Positions 1 to 12,723 of a stretch of 64,000 bases of DNA are shown here, piece by piece. The notes beneath the pieces were generated by a model. That model did no database searches. It worked only from the letters and a program-made list of their open reading frames with translations, and had not been told where the DNA came from. The stretch lies in assembly GCA_951799445.1 (NCBI GenBank), contig CATOGU010000108.1, forward strand, positions 372,001 through 436,000. Direction: 5' to 3'. The position numbers and the translations under genes are program-made. Every line of letters begins with the position of its first letter. The first letter of the stretch is position 1. The stretch is from Pseudisothecium myosuroides (Eukaryota; Streptophyta; Bryopsida; Hypnales; Lembophyllaceae).

Positions 1-36
1 GTAAACATGAGGTAAAATGAGCCAAAGTCAACATCC
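1..36 (+). repeat. Terminal-like motif at the window edge
   Basis: The window opens with GTAAACATGAGGTAA, the same 15 bases found at 16258 where a DNA transposon abruptly interrupts a duplicated segment. The following bases (GAGCCAAAG) also resemble that terminus. This suggests another element of the same family begins at or just before the window edge. Nothing else of the element is recognisable in the next few hundred bases. Confidence 0.4.
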
Positions 37-215
37 TATGGTTAGTTTTGATGGCTGGTTTTAACTAGGACTTAGATGAACTGGCTGGTTTTAATGATGG
101 CTACTTGGATGAGCTGTGCGCGCAGTGAATGCGCAGCGCCACTCCCTGACACAAACCAACTGCTTTTTTGTCTCACAGTTTCCACTCAGGTCTGCTGACG
201 TTGTCCGTCAATTTT

Positions 216-290
216 CTTGCTCACGTTTCTTGCTCACGTTCTCGCTCACGTTTCTCGCTCACAAGTCCCGCTCACGTTGTCTCGCTCGCA
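216..290 (+). repeat. Short imperfect tandem repeat (TTGCTCACGTTTC-type, about 13 bp)
   Basis: Five or six imperfect units built on CTCGCTCACGTT follow each other here. Each contains an ACGT core. They lie in a short GC-richer stretch in front of AT-rich repeat DNA and could be the remains of a promoter. No coding frame across them is convincing. Confidence 0.4.
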
Positions 291-512
291 TATTTTGATG
301 TTTTGTTCTGGCAGTTTTAGACTAGGCTGATGAGATGTGCTGGATTTCTCAGGCGCGTAGGTACGTACTAGTTTTGGAGCTTGAGCAGTTTAGGGTGCGC
401 TTGCAGGTTACCACCTCGGTGTCTGATTTGGGTGTATCTTGACAGGACTTAAACAAATCATTTATGACTACAGTGAATTAAAGAAGTTGCAACGGCCAAC
501 GGCTGCAATTAA

Positions 513-752
513 CCCCTGAGCGCCCAGCGCAAGTTTACAAAAATCCACACCCTTTGGAATTCATTCCAATCAAAATATCACCTAAAAAGAGATCCATGTA
601 TTCTGACCGTACTAATTGGTAGTTAAGATAGTACCGAAGCTCCATGGAAACGGACACGTCCTTTGACCGTACCATTGAAAAGATTATAATAGTCAAAAAA
701 AGGAATCTTTATATTTCAAGAGACGGGATCCCGTCGTTGGGGCGCTCAAGGG
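513..752 (+). mobile_element. piggyBac-type MITE (240 bp) in TTAA target
   Basis: The insertion begins CCCCTGAGCGCCC and ends, read on the other strand, CCCTTGAGCGCCCC. This gives terminal inverted repeats of about 13 bp with one mismatch. It is flanked by TTAA at 509-512 and TTAA at 753-756. The otherwise identical sequence at 14003-14006 has a single TTAA and no insert, an empty-site control within the same window. TTAA duplication with ends starting CCC(T/C) is the signature of the piggyBac superfamily. There is no transposase frame, so it must have moved in trans. It also contains a 14-bp palindrome GACGGGATCCCGTC near its right end. Confidence 0.88.
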
Positions 753-2496
753 TTAAAGGCTTTGTGTTTAAGTTTTTAAACCAAAGTTGGATGTTGGAGC
801 CCTTAGCTGTTAAATATATTTGGGGTCGCTTTACATTTAAATTATTAAAATTCTTAGTATGGAATTGAAAAATTGATAATACAAATGATTTGAATACAAT
901 AATAAACAATTTGCATCCTATATTTCTATTTTTTTCAAAAAATATTGGAAACAAAGTTAAATAAACAACAACAAAAGTTATTTTAGAGTTGAAAATCCAT
1001 AACTACTCCAAAACAAGAACTCTTCATAACTTAACACTCACTCACCAAAATAAAATGATATAAAGCTTCAAGTCAAGAATTTGCATTTTTTGGGGGAAGA
1101 ATTTAAGGGTTTAGGGTTAGTGTCAAAAAAAATGAAAAAAAATCATATATTATATAAAAATTATGATTAAAAAACCAAAATCTTACTATAGATGTATATT
1201 CTAGTGCACAACATCACGGTCAAAACCAAAGTTATTGGGTCACTCTAAAATTAGAAAATAAAAAAATCAGGGTTAAAGTCCTAGAGTTCATATTGCTTTA
1301 AAAATCACAAATTCACAAATTTTTGCTAAATTTCTAGTTAGAATTTAAATTATCCTTAATGAACCTCATTTCATTAGTTGAACTCAAAATAGTTCAAGAA
1401 ACATTTTTATGGATGAAATTTACATCATTTTGATGATTGCCAGCATTGAAATGAAACAAGACTTATTTAGCTTTCGTATAAAAAAGATCAACAAAATCGC
1501 ATATTTTTGGTAAAAATGCCACTGTGGACAAGAATAATGAAAGATGGTCAATTAGGGGGTTTAGGGTTTAGGGTGAATGTTTGGGTTGGGCAATGGCATA
1601 CATATTAGTAAGTATTTTAAGTTTTAAAGAGAAATCTTCAATAACACATGGACCCTATAGCAAGAAGCTACCATAATGTGGCACATTCGGTGTAAATCAT
1701 TACACCCCATTAACAAAGGTATATACATTGTGTACCTTTTCCTTTGTTAATTTGTGTCGACTTTTGCTAATTTGTGCGGTTTTAGGCCTACCTTGATTGG
1801 TTTTTGGCTGTGATTCCAAGAGTACCACTCTTGCATTCTAATTCATCACCCCAAAAAAGTTATGGTTGTTTTTAGTCCACAATTTTCGACGTTGGCAGCA
1901 AGTTCTACCAGGGTTTTTTATTTTTTATTTTTTGGAGGTGTGGCCCTATCATTTGCAATATTGTTTCAAATGAAGAATTTTTGCCCCCCATCTGGATTGT
2001 TTTTTTTCCTTCTTTCCAACGGGACAAGTTTCGCCTTCAAATACATCCCGAGGAAAAAGTTACATTTGGGAGGCACTTCTTCTTCGAACTCAATGCTTTC
2101 ATTTGGGTTTAGGGCCTTCCACTGTTTGGGGTTTAGGGTGTTTTTGTGGCCTTTTTTTCATAATTCTACCTCACTCATGAATTCATTTTGAATTTTTGAT
2201 CCCTCCTCTTTTGTGGAAGAAATGTAAGGGGGCCATGTTCAAAGGATTTAGGCCTCATTCTTAGGGATGTTTTTTATGATGAGAATTCGTGCCTTCTTTC
2301 AAGATTTTGTTTGTCCTTTTTTCAAAAGACATTTTGAGAGTTTAGGGTTGCAATAGTTTTGGGTTTTTATTTGCATACCATCCATGGTTAACATGTCCGG
2401 CGACCCCTCTACCGTAGCAATCGTCTTAGACAAAAATGAAGAGCCATTCAGGGAGATGAAAGGATTTGGGGCTTATGGCCCTAAACCGCTTCTATG

Positions 2497-2524
2497 TAGG
2501 GTTTAGGGTTTAGGGTTTAGGGTT
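2497..2524 (+). repeat. Interstitial telomere-type (TTTAGGG)4
   Basis: Four consecutive TTTAGGG units, the plant telomere repeat, lie inside the duplicated segment; the equivalent run in copy 2 is near 15747-15774. Shorter runs occur at about 1556, 2625, 11966 and elsewhere. They are interspersed within AT-rich repeat rather than at a chromosome end. Confidence 0.8.
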
Positions 2525-3006
2525 CACTAAAAACAACAATAGTAGGGGGAATGAGGGTTGATTTCATTGACCTTTGGGTAGTATAGCCATAATCAAAGCT
2601 AATTTTCAAAAGGAAAAAGGGTTTAGGATTTTAGGGTTTAGGGTTCATTAGAAACAACAATAGTGGGGGAATGAGGGTTGATTTCATTGACCTTTGTGTA
2701 GTAGGGTCATAAATAAATCTAATTTAGATTTATGTATATGGATTTATATATATGTGGAAAGCTTTGAATCATCTCATTTTGATTTATGAGTCAAACGTTA
2801 TTAGGATTTTTAGTTTGCAAGCAGTTATAGATTGTCTATTCTAAAATAAACTTTAAAGTTGTTTATTTCACTCAATTTTCAATTTTTTTCAAAAAAAATA
2901 AAATTGTAGGATGTAGATTGTTTATTACAATATTGCTACCATTGGGATTGGCATTTTCCAATTCCACAATTAAACTCTTAACAATTTAGTCTTGAACCAT
3001 TCTCTA

Positions 3007-6000
3007 CTTCTTTCTACATACTATTTTATTAGGATATGTTGTACAATTCCAAATAATCTGAAAAATTTCAAGCATGTAGCCAACTTGTCCCAAAGAATGA
3101 ATTCAAAGAAGCACAACCATTTTAGAAATTTTTTCATAATAATCTGACCTTGTGAAGTACGGCTGCCCGGTTTTTTGAAGGGCCCAAAAGGAACTATGCC
3201 ACTTCAAACGCTAATATCTTCCAATCTACACAATTGAAATTGGATTAATTTCTTCCACATATTCTCAAACCAAAGTACTACAAGATCCTACAGTGACATG
3301 TGTCCAAAATGGATAATTTTCAAAATTTTGGTACTTGTACTAGAAATGGCAATTTTGGAGCATTTTTGGTGAGAACACAATCAAGGAACTTTAGGGGTTA
3401 ATTTAACACATCTCAAACCAAATTGCAAGGTTTAGGGGGACTAATGGGAATTCATATTGGGGTTTGGATAGCTTGTAAAAGAAGCTAAGCCATAGTAGGT
3501 ATTTTATCTACAGTTCAATTCCTAGTTCATTTAACTCGTAATGGTCCAAGCATCCCAAAAGTAGATGTGCCTTGGTTAACCCCTAAAGTTTAGCTTTTGG
3601 AAAATAAGGCAACTGTACTTCAAAAGGTGGGTTACAAGGGTATCATATGGCTTTTTGACATCTTATTTATAGCTTTTTAATATTGGACCTCCCCCCCCTA
3701 TTTTGGAGGTCTACAAATTCAATGGTGTAAATAAATAGCCATAAAATTTCACAGTTTGTGAGATATGGCAACTTTGACTTTAGAGTCGAGAGGGTTGACT
3801 TGGCGATTGCAAATCCAATTTGAAAAGTTTCAAAGTGAGAGGTACATTGATCAAAATGGTTTAGGGTGGATGTTGGAGCCCTTGGTTGTTGGATATATTT
3901 GGGGTGCTTTACATCTAAATTATCAAAATTCTTATCATGGAATTGAAAAATTGACAATCCAAATGATTTAGATACAATAATAAACAATCTACATCCTATA
4001 TTTCTATTTTTTTTCAAAAAATATTGGAAATAGAGTTAAGCAAACAACATCAAAAGTTATTTTAGAGTTTAAAATCTATAACTACTCCAAAACAAGAACT
4101 CTTCATAACTTAAAACTCGCTCATCAAAATGGAATGATATAAAGTTTTTGTATATATATGAATCTTGGAAAACCAATTTCAAATTTTGGTTCTTAAAATA
4201 GTGATTTAGGGTGGGTCATTGCAAGAAAGGGCGTCCAAAAAGCATAGTTACAATATTCAATTTTTACTTTGGGTTTAGAGTCTTTAAAATTTACCTAACA
4301 AGACGTGTGGTCCCCAAAGAATCACCTACAAAATCATATACGTAGTATTGTATTGCACAAAGTTGGATCTATTGTAAAGATTAATTTTTTTTCTAATAGT
4401 CTTTACCTCCAAAACATTGCTCTATTAATGACAAAGAACAAAACATTGGAAGCAATAGAATATAACAAATGATTGAGATCGTTAAGTAATTGAATGATCA
4501 ACACATGCCGCACAAGTTGAATTCAACACGTAGAGCTGCAATCCCAAAACTAAGACTTGTTTAGAACCACATGAAATTCCAACCTAAGAATCCCTAAATC
4601 CCTAAGTTGTTCTTTTAATATGTAAATGGTCTTCATGAGAAAAACATTGAAATAAAGACTTTTTATCTATGCAATTGATTTTGAGGTTCTTGTGGCATTT
4701 GACTTACATTTGTACCACATAGATCTTCAAAATAAGATGTTGTAAATATTTGAAAATAACTAAAATGCTTTATGTCAAGCTTCATTTTTAGTAGAAAAAG
4801 TAAGATCTTAAAAATGAATTCTGAAAATAAATAGAATCAAATGATGGAAGTAATAGAATCTCATAGTGCATATTATGTAGTCAAAATGTAGTAAAAAAGG
4901 TAAAAAAGTTCAACTACAAGATCCTTTAGTTAACTTGTCCGAGTACACCCTCCTAAAATATCATAGTGAGAAACTTTAACAATTGCAACATCATGATGCT
5001 TCAATTTTAAAAGAAGTATTTTCAACTCCTTCCAAATGGTTAAGTTTCATCTTTCAAACTTTTTATCCAAAGATGTATTTGTCCTACAACTTACATTTTT
5101 CCACAATATGTTGAAGAAATACATTGGGAATACATGTGAAAAAATTCAAAAAAAAATTCATATTCATGCTTAAAAAAAGTAATAAGTAGAAAGATGTAAA
5201 ATATGATTAAATTACTAAATTGTTAAGAATTTAGTCATAGAATTAAAAAATTCCTATCCCAATAGTTGTAATGTTGTGCTACTTGTCTACTTTGCCCCAA
5301 AATAATTCCGTGGTTTAAAAACATGGGTTAAAATAAGCTCAATTTGGAATTACACTAGAAAAAACAAATATGAACATAACAATTTCTTACAATACAATAT
5401 TGTAGTGGTACACATATTGCAAGTATACAATATTGTATCACATACTTTAAGCACACGGAACCGTTTTCTTTTTTGCAAAATCTGAGGCTTACTTTAACTC
5501 ATGTTCTCAAACCACGGAATTATTTTGGAGCAAAGTAATAATAAACAATCGAAATTCATTTTTAATTTTTTTCCTAAACTATTGAAAATTGAGTTCAAAA
5601 TTGAGTTCAAGACTTCAAAGTTTATTTTGGGGTAGAGATTCCATAACTGCCCTCAAACTAAAACTTTACATAATTTTCATCTTATTAATCAAAATAGAAT
5701 GATTCAACTCTTTTTAAACATATATAAGTATAGAAAACCAATTTCAAATTTTTATTTTTAAAAAAGTGATTTTTTTAAGCTTCCCAAGCTACCTGAGCTT
5801 CAATAGAAACTGCAATTCATATAATAAATTTTTATGTAGTCAAATATTATGAAAATTGTTGCACCTTGAAGCTACTCCTTGACCACATGGTGTGTGAAAA
5901 TTTTGTAGAAAAAGCAAACAAACTTTATTTGTAAATGGATGACTCAAAATGCTATGTTGCCTAAATAACATACTTATTTTATTTACTTTAGGGCTTTAAC

Positions 6001-6950
6001 GGTTAGTTGCACTTTGAATAGAAGTCATATTGAATATTAAGAATGGTGAGTACATAGACGATTTTGGATGTTCTCACTTTCATGTCATATTGGTTATAAT
6101 TAATTTCTTAACGCATAAATCCTTTCTTGAATTTTTTATAAATATATATTATTTGCCTCAATTTCATGAAATTCATCATACAAAAAGTTTTAAAAAATAG
6201 TAGTCAAGCATTGGTGTGAATTGATGAGATCTATGGTCACCACTAAAAGTCTTTGGAACCTCCTTGTTCATTGTCTAGAATTTGGACGTCGGAGAGCTAA
6301 GGGGTTAAAGAGACATGTGTTTCACAGTATTAGAGGGTGGATACTCCATAGTCTTTCTCCATCACAATCTTAGAACATCTTTTATCAGATTTGTTTTTTA
6401 TAATGTTTAGACAAAAGTGCATTATTGTTTATTAAACTTCCATTTGAAGGACATCTTTTTATCCATGGAGGGGAAAGTTTCTTGTATGGTGAATTAGAAG
6501 GAATACCATTTAGATGAGACCAATTCCAAAATCGTATTGCTAACTTGCTAAGGCTTGCACGATTTCTGGACGAAGAAAGAGCATTCTGTCTTACATTTGT
6601 AATAAATGATTTGAGAAGCAAGAATAGCAAGGTTTGACCTTTGTGATGCTTTATACTTTGAAGGAAGAAGAAAGCATTTTTGGTTTATATAGAATTCGTA
6701 AATGAACTGTTCCCCAATGTATAAAGATTGCAAGATAGTTCTCACAAATTTCACATGATAATTACAAAGAATAATGAAGTTACATCCAGCAACAAATCAA
6801 TTCATCTCCACTAGACCTAGCAGTGGACAAATATCTACAAGGCACAAGTTATCAAGGATGCCATGTCATATACATCCCAACTAGCGTTCATCCCACGTTG
6901 ACTGAATCAAAACATCCATTCCTCAAAAAAAAAGAACAAATAATATGACA
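3007..6950. other. AT-rich repeat-derived DNA, no gene seen
   Basis: No open frame here has coding character. The stretch 3855-4135 is a diverged second copy of the sequence at 785-1060. The stretch 2990-3400 recurs in diverged form at 57719 and 58411. Another diverged relative is at about 5545-5775. I read the region as old layered copies of one AT-rich repeat family. Confidence 0.6.
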
Positions 6951-7185
6951 ATCTCCTTATGATCCATGGTGGCAGGTCAGAACATTCTTCACTTTTGTGC
7001 CCAACCCTTGCTTATCCTTCTCATAAAATGGCAGTTCACCCAAAAGCTTCAACTACTCAGCTTTGTCCTTCAACTCGGCAGGTTCCCATTTTTGAACCTC
7101 CGCTTGCTCAGCTATCTACACTTTGGAAGGGATTCTCCGCTTCATTGGAATGCACCAGAAACACCAAAATATTAGATGATGGTTG

Positions 7186-7835
7186 CTATACCCGCTCAGC
7201 TTGAGTGTGTGAATCAACGATAAACTTCTCACATTCTTCTTTGGCACGTGCACTCATTCTTACTGCCTCCTCCCTTGGCACTTGCGACAATCTTATGGGC
7301 TTTAACCTGCATAGTTGTTGTAACAAGCTCAAAAATATACGCAAACAATGCATACTCACAAAACAATCAACATGACAATGTTTAAAACTGATTATTATTA
7401 TTCTGAAACTGAAATTGGAAACAACAAAATCTACCTCGGCATTGCGGATAGATTGCTCCGCCTTTGCCTCCTCACGCTTTTTGAGCTCAAGAGCTTTTGC
7501 TTCATCCTTCATCTTCTTTTGCTCAACCTTTGACTGCATCTCATCCCAATGAGCTAGATCAATAGCTATTCCAAGCCTAAAGCATCGAGCAATCAAGTTT
7601 GATGATGCAAACTCACCAACTTGGATTCAGAGAAAAGCCAAGGTTGAGAATAATTCATTCCGTGACAAAGCAACAAATTAAGAAATAAAAAGTCCTGAAA
7701 GAAAACCTCGACAGTTGCAGCCCGTGCTTCAGCCTTGCGGTTTAGGATAGTAGCCAGGCATTGACCTCAGATTCAACCCTCTCCTTGTGCGCACTACCAA
7801 AAGCCTCAGCCTTCTCTTTCTATACTGTGGGAGAC
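7186..7835 (-). pseudogene. Degenerate coiled-coil gene remnant (remorin-like?)
   Basis: On the minus strand three exon-like blocks rich in Lys, Glu and Ala can be followed. The first (about 7815-7690) has AHKERVES and RKAEARAATVE motifs, with a frameshift between them. The second (about 7600-7434) has KVEQKKMKDEAKALELKKRE and ends at a GAG|GTAGAT donor. The third (about 7300-7187), after a TGCAG acceptor, has EEAVRMSARAKEECEK. The charged helical pattern resembles the C-terminal part of remorins, but I cannot confirm the family. No start codon or complete frame is visible, so I treat it as a broken gene fragment. Confidence 0.35.
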
Positions 7836-8109
7836 CTCGTACCTGAGTGGTCACCGTTTCAGTTCAGAAGCTCCAAGTACGTCCGTCAGATTTCTAAAAG
7901 GAAAAGAGTGAACTAAATCGGCTAGGATGCGTCCACAGACATTCCTTGTAACTTTCGATATCTGTTCTAAGTTTGGGTTGCTATCTCTGTCTCTAGAGTA
8001 GGACAAGCAATAGCCTCAAGAATACACTTTCTTCATTATGTACTTTTTATTGATTCTATGACTTTCTTGTGCATGTTCTTACAACGCAATTACTGCAAAT
8101 AATGTGCAG

Positions 8110-8256
8110 CTTACAGATTTTGGTCTTTCAAGAGTAGGCCTTATCAATAGCACGGACGATCTATTAGGCCTTGCCGCAACTGCGACTATGCTTATGGAGG
8201 AGTCTGAGAAAAATCAGTGCCTTTCTCCTAAGCACGTCCATCAGATCACGCAATGA
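8110..8256 (+). pseudogene. Exon-sized fragment of an IRE-type AGC kinase
   Basis: Directly after an intron-acceptor-like TGTGCAG, the frame reads LTDFGLSRVGLINSTDD. This is the magnesium-binding DFG loop plus the insert characteristic of plant INCOMPLETE ROOT HAIR ELONGATION (IRE/IREH1) AGC kinases. The frame then drifts and ends at TGA 8254-8256 without the TPDYLAPE segment that should follow. No other kinase exon is found on either side. It is best read as a captured or stranded exon, not a working kinase gene. Confidence 0.65.
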
Positions 8257-9852
8257 ATAACGATAAAAAGTACTCTATTGAGAGTTTCAGGTTCTCCCAA
8301 AAAATTTAGGTTTTTCCATTTCGCTACAAAAGTTTGCGATATTCGCCAGTGCGATCGCAAAGCAGGTAAAAAGATTCCGCAGGCACTCTCCAGCAGCATG
8401 TCTTGAATTCGAAATCATTGGAAAATCTGACCAGTCTAATAATAGTAAATAGGCTGAGTAGCAAAACGGTTTTGGGTCACAAACTAGCGAGACCGTGGAG
8501 ATTTTTAGATGGAGATGGAGTTTGATTGGGTTTTTTCAAAATGTGAATCGTTATCTTTGGGAGAGGGAGAGGGACTTGTAGCATTATGGAGATTGTTGCT
8601 TGTGGGAGACTCTGTTGTGATGAGGATGCATGGAGTATCTCAACTCTTTCAAGATGGTTCATTTCTGATTAACGGGCTTGAGAGTCCTATTTACATATTC
8701 TGTTTTGAGCTTTCTATTTCGTTCTATTCAGTTAACAGTATCAGCCGTGAAAGGGCTGGATATTATCTTTTCGCTTTCATTCATGATCCTCTTTTGCTTG
8801 GCAGAGTTCCACACATTTGCTAGAAACATTCGTGTACGTTTGCCTCCGTCGTGGATGGTATTTGGAAGAATCAATTCACCTGAAGATTCACCTCTGCGGC
8901 ACACAAATGACGGACAAGTCTATTTGAAACTCTTGTGCTGCTCCTCTTCTAGGTATTTGCCTGCATTGCTGCATTTACAATCCATGATATGTGATTTGGT
9001 TCGTAGTTGAACTGCATCTGGATGTCAGAGACTCAGAGTTGGAGCAGGTCATGAAATATACCTACTTGGGAGGCTACAAGTTTGAAAGCTGTTGAAATCT
9101 TGATTTGTGATCATGATTTGTAAACCCTGGTCGCAGCACAATTCTCTCCGGCAAACCCTAATCCTGGAGCAAATTCCTCAGATCAAGCTCCCTCAGATCA
9201 AATACTGCTTGAATGCGGTATGTCACTTGAAGGTAGAGCCGACATGCATGCAACCCACGGCGTGTGATTCAAGCTGAGATCCCACGTCCGCCTGCAATTC
9301 AAATTGCATCCTTGCCTCGCTCGGACCCAGTCTCCTGTAACGGAACTCTACTTTCGTAGAGAAATCTACCGAGTGAGGATTACGCCTACGAACGACTACT
9401 CTAAAGCACCGAACCCATAATACGAAAATTAAGTTCAATCCTCAAGCAACAGCAGCGATCCCCAACCCCCAAGAAATTCACAGACTAAGCATGAAAAGGT
9501 GAGAAGACTCCCTCAACGTTGCAATTAAGAATGCTTGCGCTTCCAGGAAGCTCCGTCCGTTGCAGCATCGCTCCACGCCTCATCCTCCACAGTAAATACC
9601 GTGCGCCCAAAAACCCTCATTACGCCGGCGTCCCCGGCGCTCCCCGATCCCGACGTTCCCCTTAGGCCGCGGCGTTCCCAATGTTGGGAACGTCACCCTT
9701 TCCTGTAGGGGACCTTAAAAATTAGGGTTTAGGGTATAGATTATATGATTGAGACATCTAAATGGACCATTAGAAAAATTCCATTGGATTCAGAAACATA
9801 TCAAGATGTGGTAGCCATAGATTTAGGAGATCAAGGTGTGCTAAAAGGGTCC
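8257..9852. other. Low-information spacer with a GC-rich patch
   Basis: No gene is supported. A GC-rich, CpG-containing patch at about 9535-9710 with repeated GGCG and CCCCGAT words could be an old promoter or 5' untranslated region, but no adjoining frame is convincing. The short frames on both strands have no recognisable motif. Confidence 0.4.
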
Positions 9853-10074
9853 CTATACCTCGTAGATACAAGAATACAGTGCATTCGGGGGTACATGGTT
9901 ACATCTTTCTCAAAGGAGGTACATCGGTGTAACCTGTCCCGTGTAAATGCGTGTAGTCCTTTGTAAATGCGTGTAGTCTTTTGTAACCGGGGGTTTGGGG
10001 TTGGTACAAGTGCTAGCCGTCTACCTACCACTGTATCTTGACAGGACTTAAACAAATCATTTATGACTACAGTG
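9853..10074 (+). repeat. Dispersed repeat of about 200 bp, copy A
   Basis: Runs from CTATACCTCG to ATTTATGACTACAGTG. Close copies are at 10340-10536 and 13767-13969, and the last 80 bases recur at 433-516. It contains two near-identical AAATGCGTGTAGTC words in tandem. No terminal inverted repeat or target duplication is evident. Confidence 0.8.
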
Positions 10075-10339
10075 CATTCCATTGATTCATGCGCGCAGAC
10101 CCAGTTAGGGTCCATGCTGCCCTTTCAATGGAATTCCATCTGGAGAATATAAATATTACAATATAATTCAATGAAAAGTTCAATTCAAAAGTACTTTGGG
10201 GTTAGAAATATTCAAAAGTTAAATATTCAAAATATTCAAAAGTTAATCAAGTTAGATGGTTTGCTTTTTAATAGTACCATTCTTCAAATATTTTGCAACC
10301 ACCCATCGAATTACAGAGTTATTATTTTGTAGGATCCAC

Positions 10340-10536
10340 CTATACCTCGCAGCTACAAGAATACAGTGCATTTGGGGGTACACGGGTACATCTTTCTCAA
10401 AGGGGTTTCATTGGTGCAACTTCTCCTGTGTAAATGAATGGAGTCCTTTATAAATGCGTGTTCCGGGTTACAAGGGTGCGGCCGTCTACCTACCATTGCA
10501 TCTTGGCAGGACTGAAACAAATGATTTATGACTACA
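10340..10536 (+). repeat. Dispersed repeat of about 200 bp, copy B
   Basis: A more diverged copy of 9853-10074, in the same orientation about 490 bp downstream. The shared blocks are CTATACCTCG, ACATCTTTCTCAAAGG and the end motif ATTTATGACTACA. Confidence 0.75.
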
Positions 10537-12723
10537 ATTAGAGGAGGTGCAATGCCTTGAATTAAGGGCTTTGGGTTTAAGTTATTAAATGATTGTCTTT
10601 TACTTAATGTTAAATAAAAGTTGTAGGGTGAATCCCTCTGTTCTTGGATAAAGTTTTGGGTACTTAGTTTATTAAGCCTCCAATAGAAGCCAATGCGTAT
10701 ATTTACATCCAAAATATAGAAAATGGATTTAGAATATTGAAAAATGTCAATTCAATTGATTTCGGTACAATAGTAAACCATCTACATCCTAGCTATAATT
10801 CTAGGGTTTAGGATTTATAGGTCTTTAGAAGGTAATTATTTTGGGGACTTGTACATAATAATCTACTCCAAGGCTTTAGAGACATTAGAAATGGGTATAA
10901 TTTCATCTAGAATATTTATTTTGAGAATATTCATAAGGGTGCTAAATCAAAAAGACCAAATAACAATATAAAACCATTTGGATTAAAAAAGTGACCTAAT
11001 TCGACCTTTTTTTTTGCACACCTAATCTTAGATTATTTCATCTGGTAGTATGAAAATGGAGGGAATAAATTTCAAAAACTTTGCCCACACAAATTGCAAA
11101 TTATCTACAGTTAAGGGTAGAAAATAAACTTCTTAAGATATATTGCAAGGCTTCATGAAACTTTGAACCTTTTTCACTAAAATTTTGGCACTACAAAATT
11201 GGGAAGGTAAAAGTGGTTTTAGGGTGTAGGATTCAATTGAGGGTCTTGGGAAAGAAAAGAAGCAAACAAATTTAATTTGAATTCCTAAGAAATTGGATTG
11301 GATTTGTGTGTATAAGGGAGGAAGAAAATCTAAGTTCTCTATATTTGTAAATTGAAAATAAAAGGCACTAATTCCAGTAGTAAGATGGGCAAGCAAGAAA
11401 ATATCCCATGGAGAGTTGCATTTAATCCATAAAGGACAAAACACCGTGTCTAGGTCAATATAGCAATTTGAGGCAACTTCCTATAAATGGAATTTTATTT
11501 TTATTTTTTTTAATTCTCACAATACATGCCCAAGGAGTAGCTTTGAGGCCCAACAATTTTCATAACTTTTGACTGCATGGTTAAAAAGTTATTGCATGAT
11601 ATGTCATTTTCATTTATTAGTGGGCAACTCAAGAAAATCTTAAAAAATCACTTTTAAAAATTAAAGAAAATTGAAACTAGGATTATAGATTTAGGTATAT
11701 GTGGAAGGTTTTTTTGATCATTCTTTTTTGATTGGTGAAATGAAAGTTACGAGGGTAGTTAGGGAATCTCTACTCTATTAGGGTCTTTGAAGGCCTTTAT
11801 TTAATTCAATTTTTGATATTGAAAAAAAACAAATATAAACATAGGGTGCATATTCTTAACCCCTAAAGGACCAAGGTGAATTTTGGAGCAACATAACGTC
11901 TTTGCTTTGGGCAAGTACCTGTGGGTAGAGATTTCCATATTTTTGGCCCAAATTTCACTAGGGTTTTAGGGTTTAGGGTTTAGGGTTACATGGATATCCC
12001 CAAATTTTGGACATACTCTTTTAGGGCGGGAATTTTGGCTACCTCCCCATTTTCACATATTGCGCATCCAATGGTGAAAGAAACCACCATGTAAGTATCA
12101 CGGTTTGCGAGATATAGCAAGTTGGACTTTTGAGAAGACGAGTAATGGCAATGTGGCTAATCTAGATGCGAATGTGCACTTGATGGACAACACGGGAGTT
12201 GCAGCAACGAAGCAATTGCCAAGGAAGGGTTTGTGTTGCACTGGTGAACTCGATGTAGGATCCAATTTTGCTGGAATTGGAAATTACCGTCAGTCTCAGT
12301 TAGGGTATTCAAGTATCGAGTACACAAAATTGTTGAGTATCAACTACAAATAAAGTCCAGACTAACATTGGTCACGACAGGCAACTCAAAATCACCGAGT
12401 AGTGAAATCGACATTCAAATACGGTATTGCAAAGTCAATACCAATGTTGCATAGTCGTACCAGGTGACCAAGAGAATTTCAGTATTCCGCCAAAATTATC
12501 TCCACTTAAAGCTACAAACGCCCTCTTGGAAAACCCCACAAAGCTCCTTGCTAGAAACCGAGGTCGAATGATCTAAATAACGGGGAAAAATGAACTCAAC
12601 CTACAACCACCACCACCACCAGATACTCTTAGAAGCAGTACAAATCCAGTACAAATCCAAATTGAAAACGAATTGAACAAGGTAGAAAAAGCAAACGAGA
12701 GAAACGTACGCGTACGCCAAAAG
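10537..12723. other. AT-rich spacer, no gene seen
   Basis: Mostly AT-rich repeat remnants. 11560-11850 is a diverged relative of the repeat seen at about 5560-5780 and 57430-57620. A TTTAGGG run lies near 11966. From about 12100 base composition becomes more balanced, which may be the 3' flank of the minus-strand gene that ends at 12724. Confidence 0.4.

Larger units (their letters stand above)
433..3006 (+). repeat. Large duplicated segment, copy 1 (interrupted by a MITE)
   Basis: Apart from a 240-bp insertion at 513-752, this segment matches 13927-16256 base for base, with roughly a dozen substitutions over about 2.33 kb. It is AT-rich and carries several short runs of TTTAGGG. The short open frames inside it are the same in both copies and show no domain or codon structure, so I do not call genes. 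The left boundary lies within a roughly 200-bp dispersed repeat. The right boundary is where copy 2 is cut by a transposon end. Confidence 0.9.

Noticed and set aside
722..736. GACGGGATCCCGTC in the MITE as a copy of the giant element's palindrome.
   Set aside because: Only the GGGATCCC centre is shared; the arms differ (GAC/GTC versus TCGTG/CACGA) and it is a single occurrence.
2497..2524. TTTAGGG runs as evidence of a chromosome end.
   Set aside because: Runs are short (at most four units), scattered, and embedded in an internal duplicated repeat.
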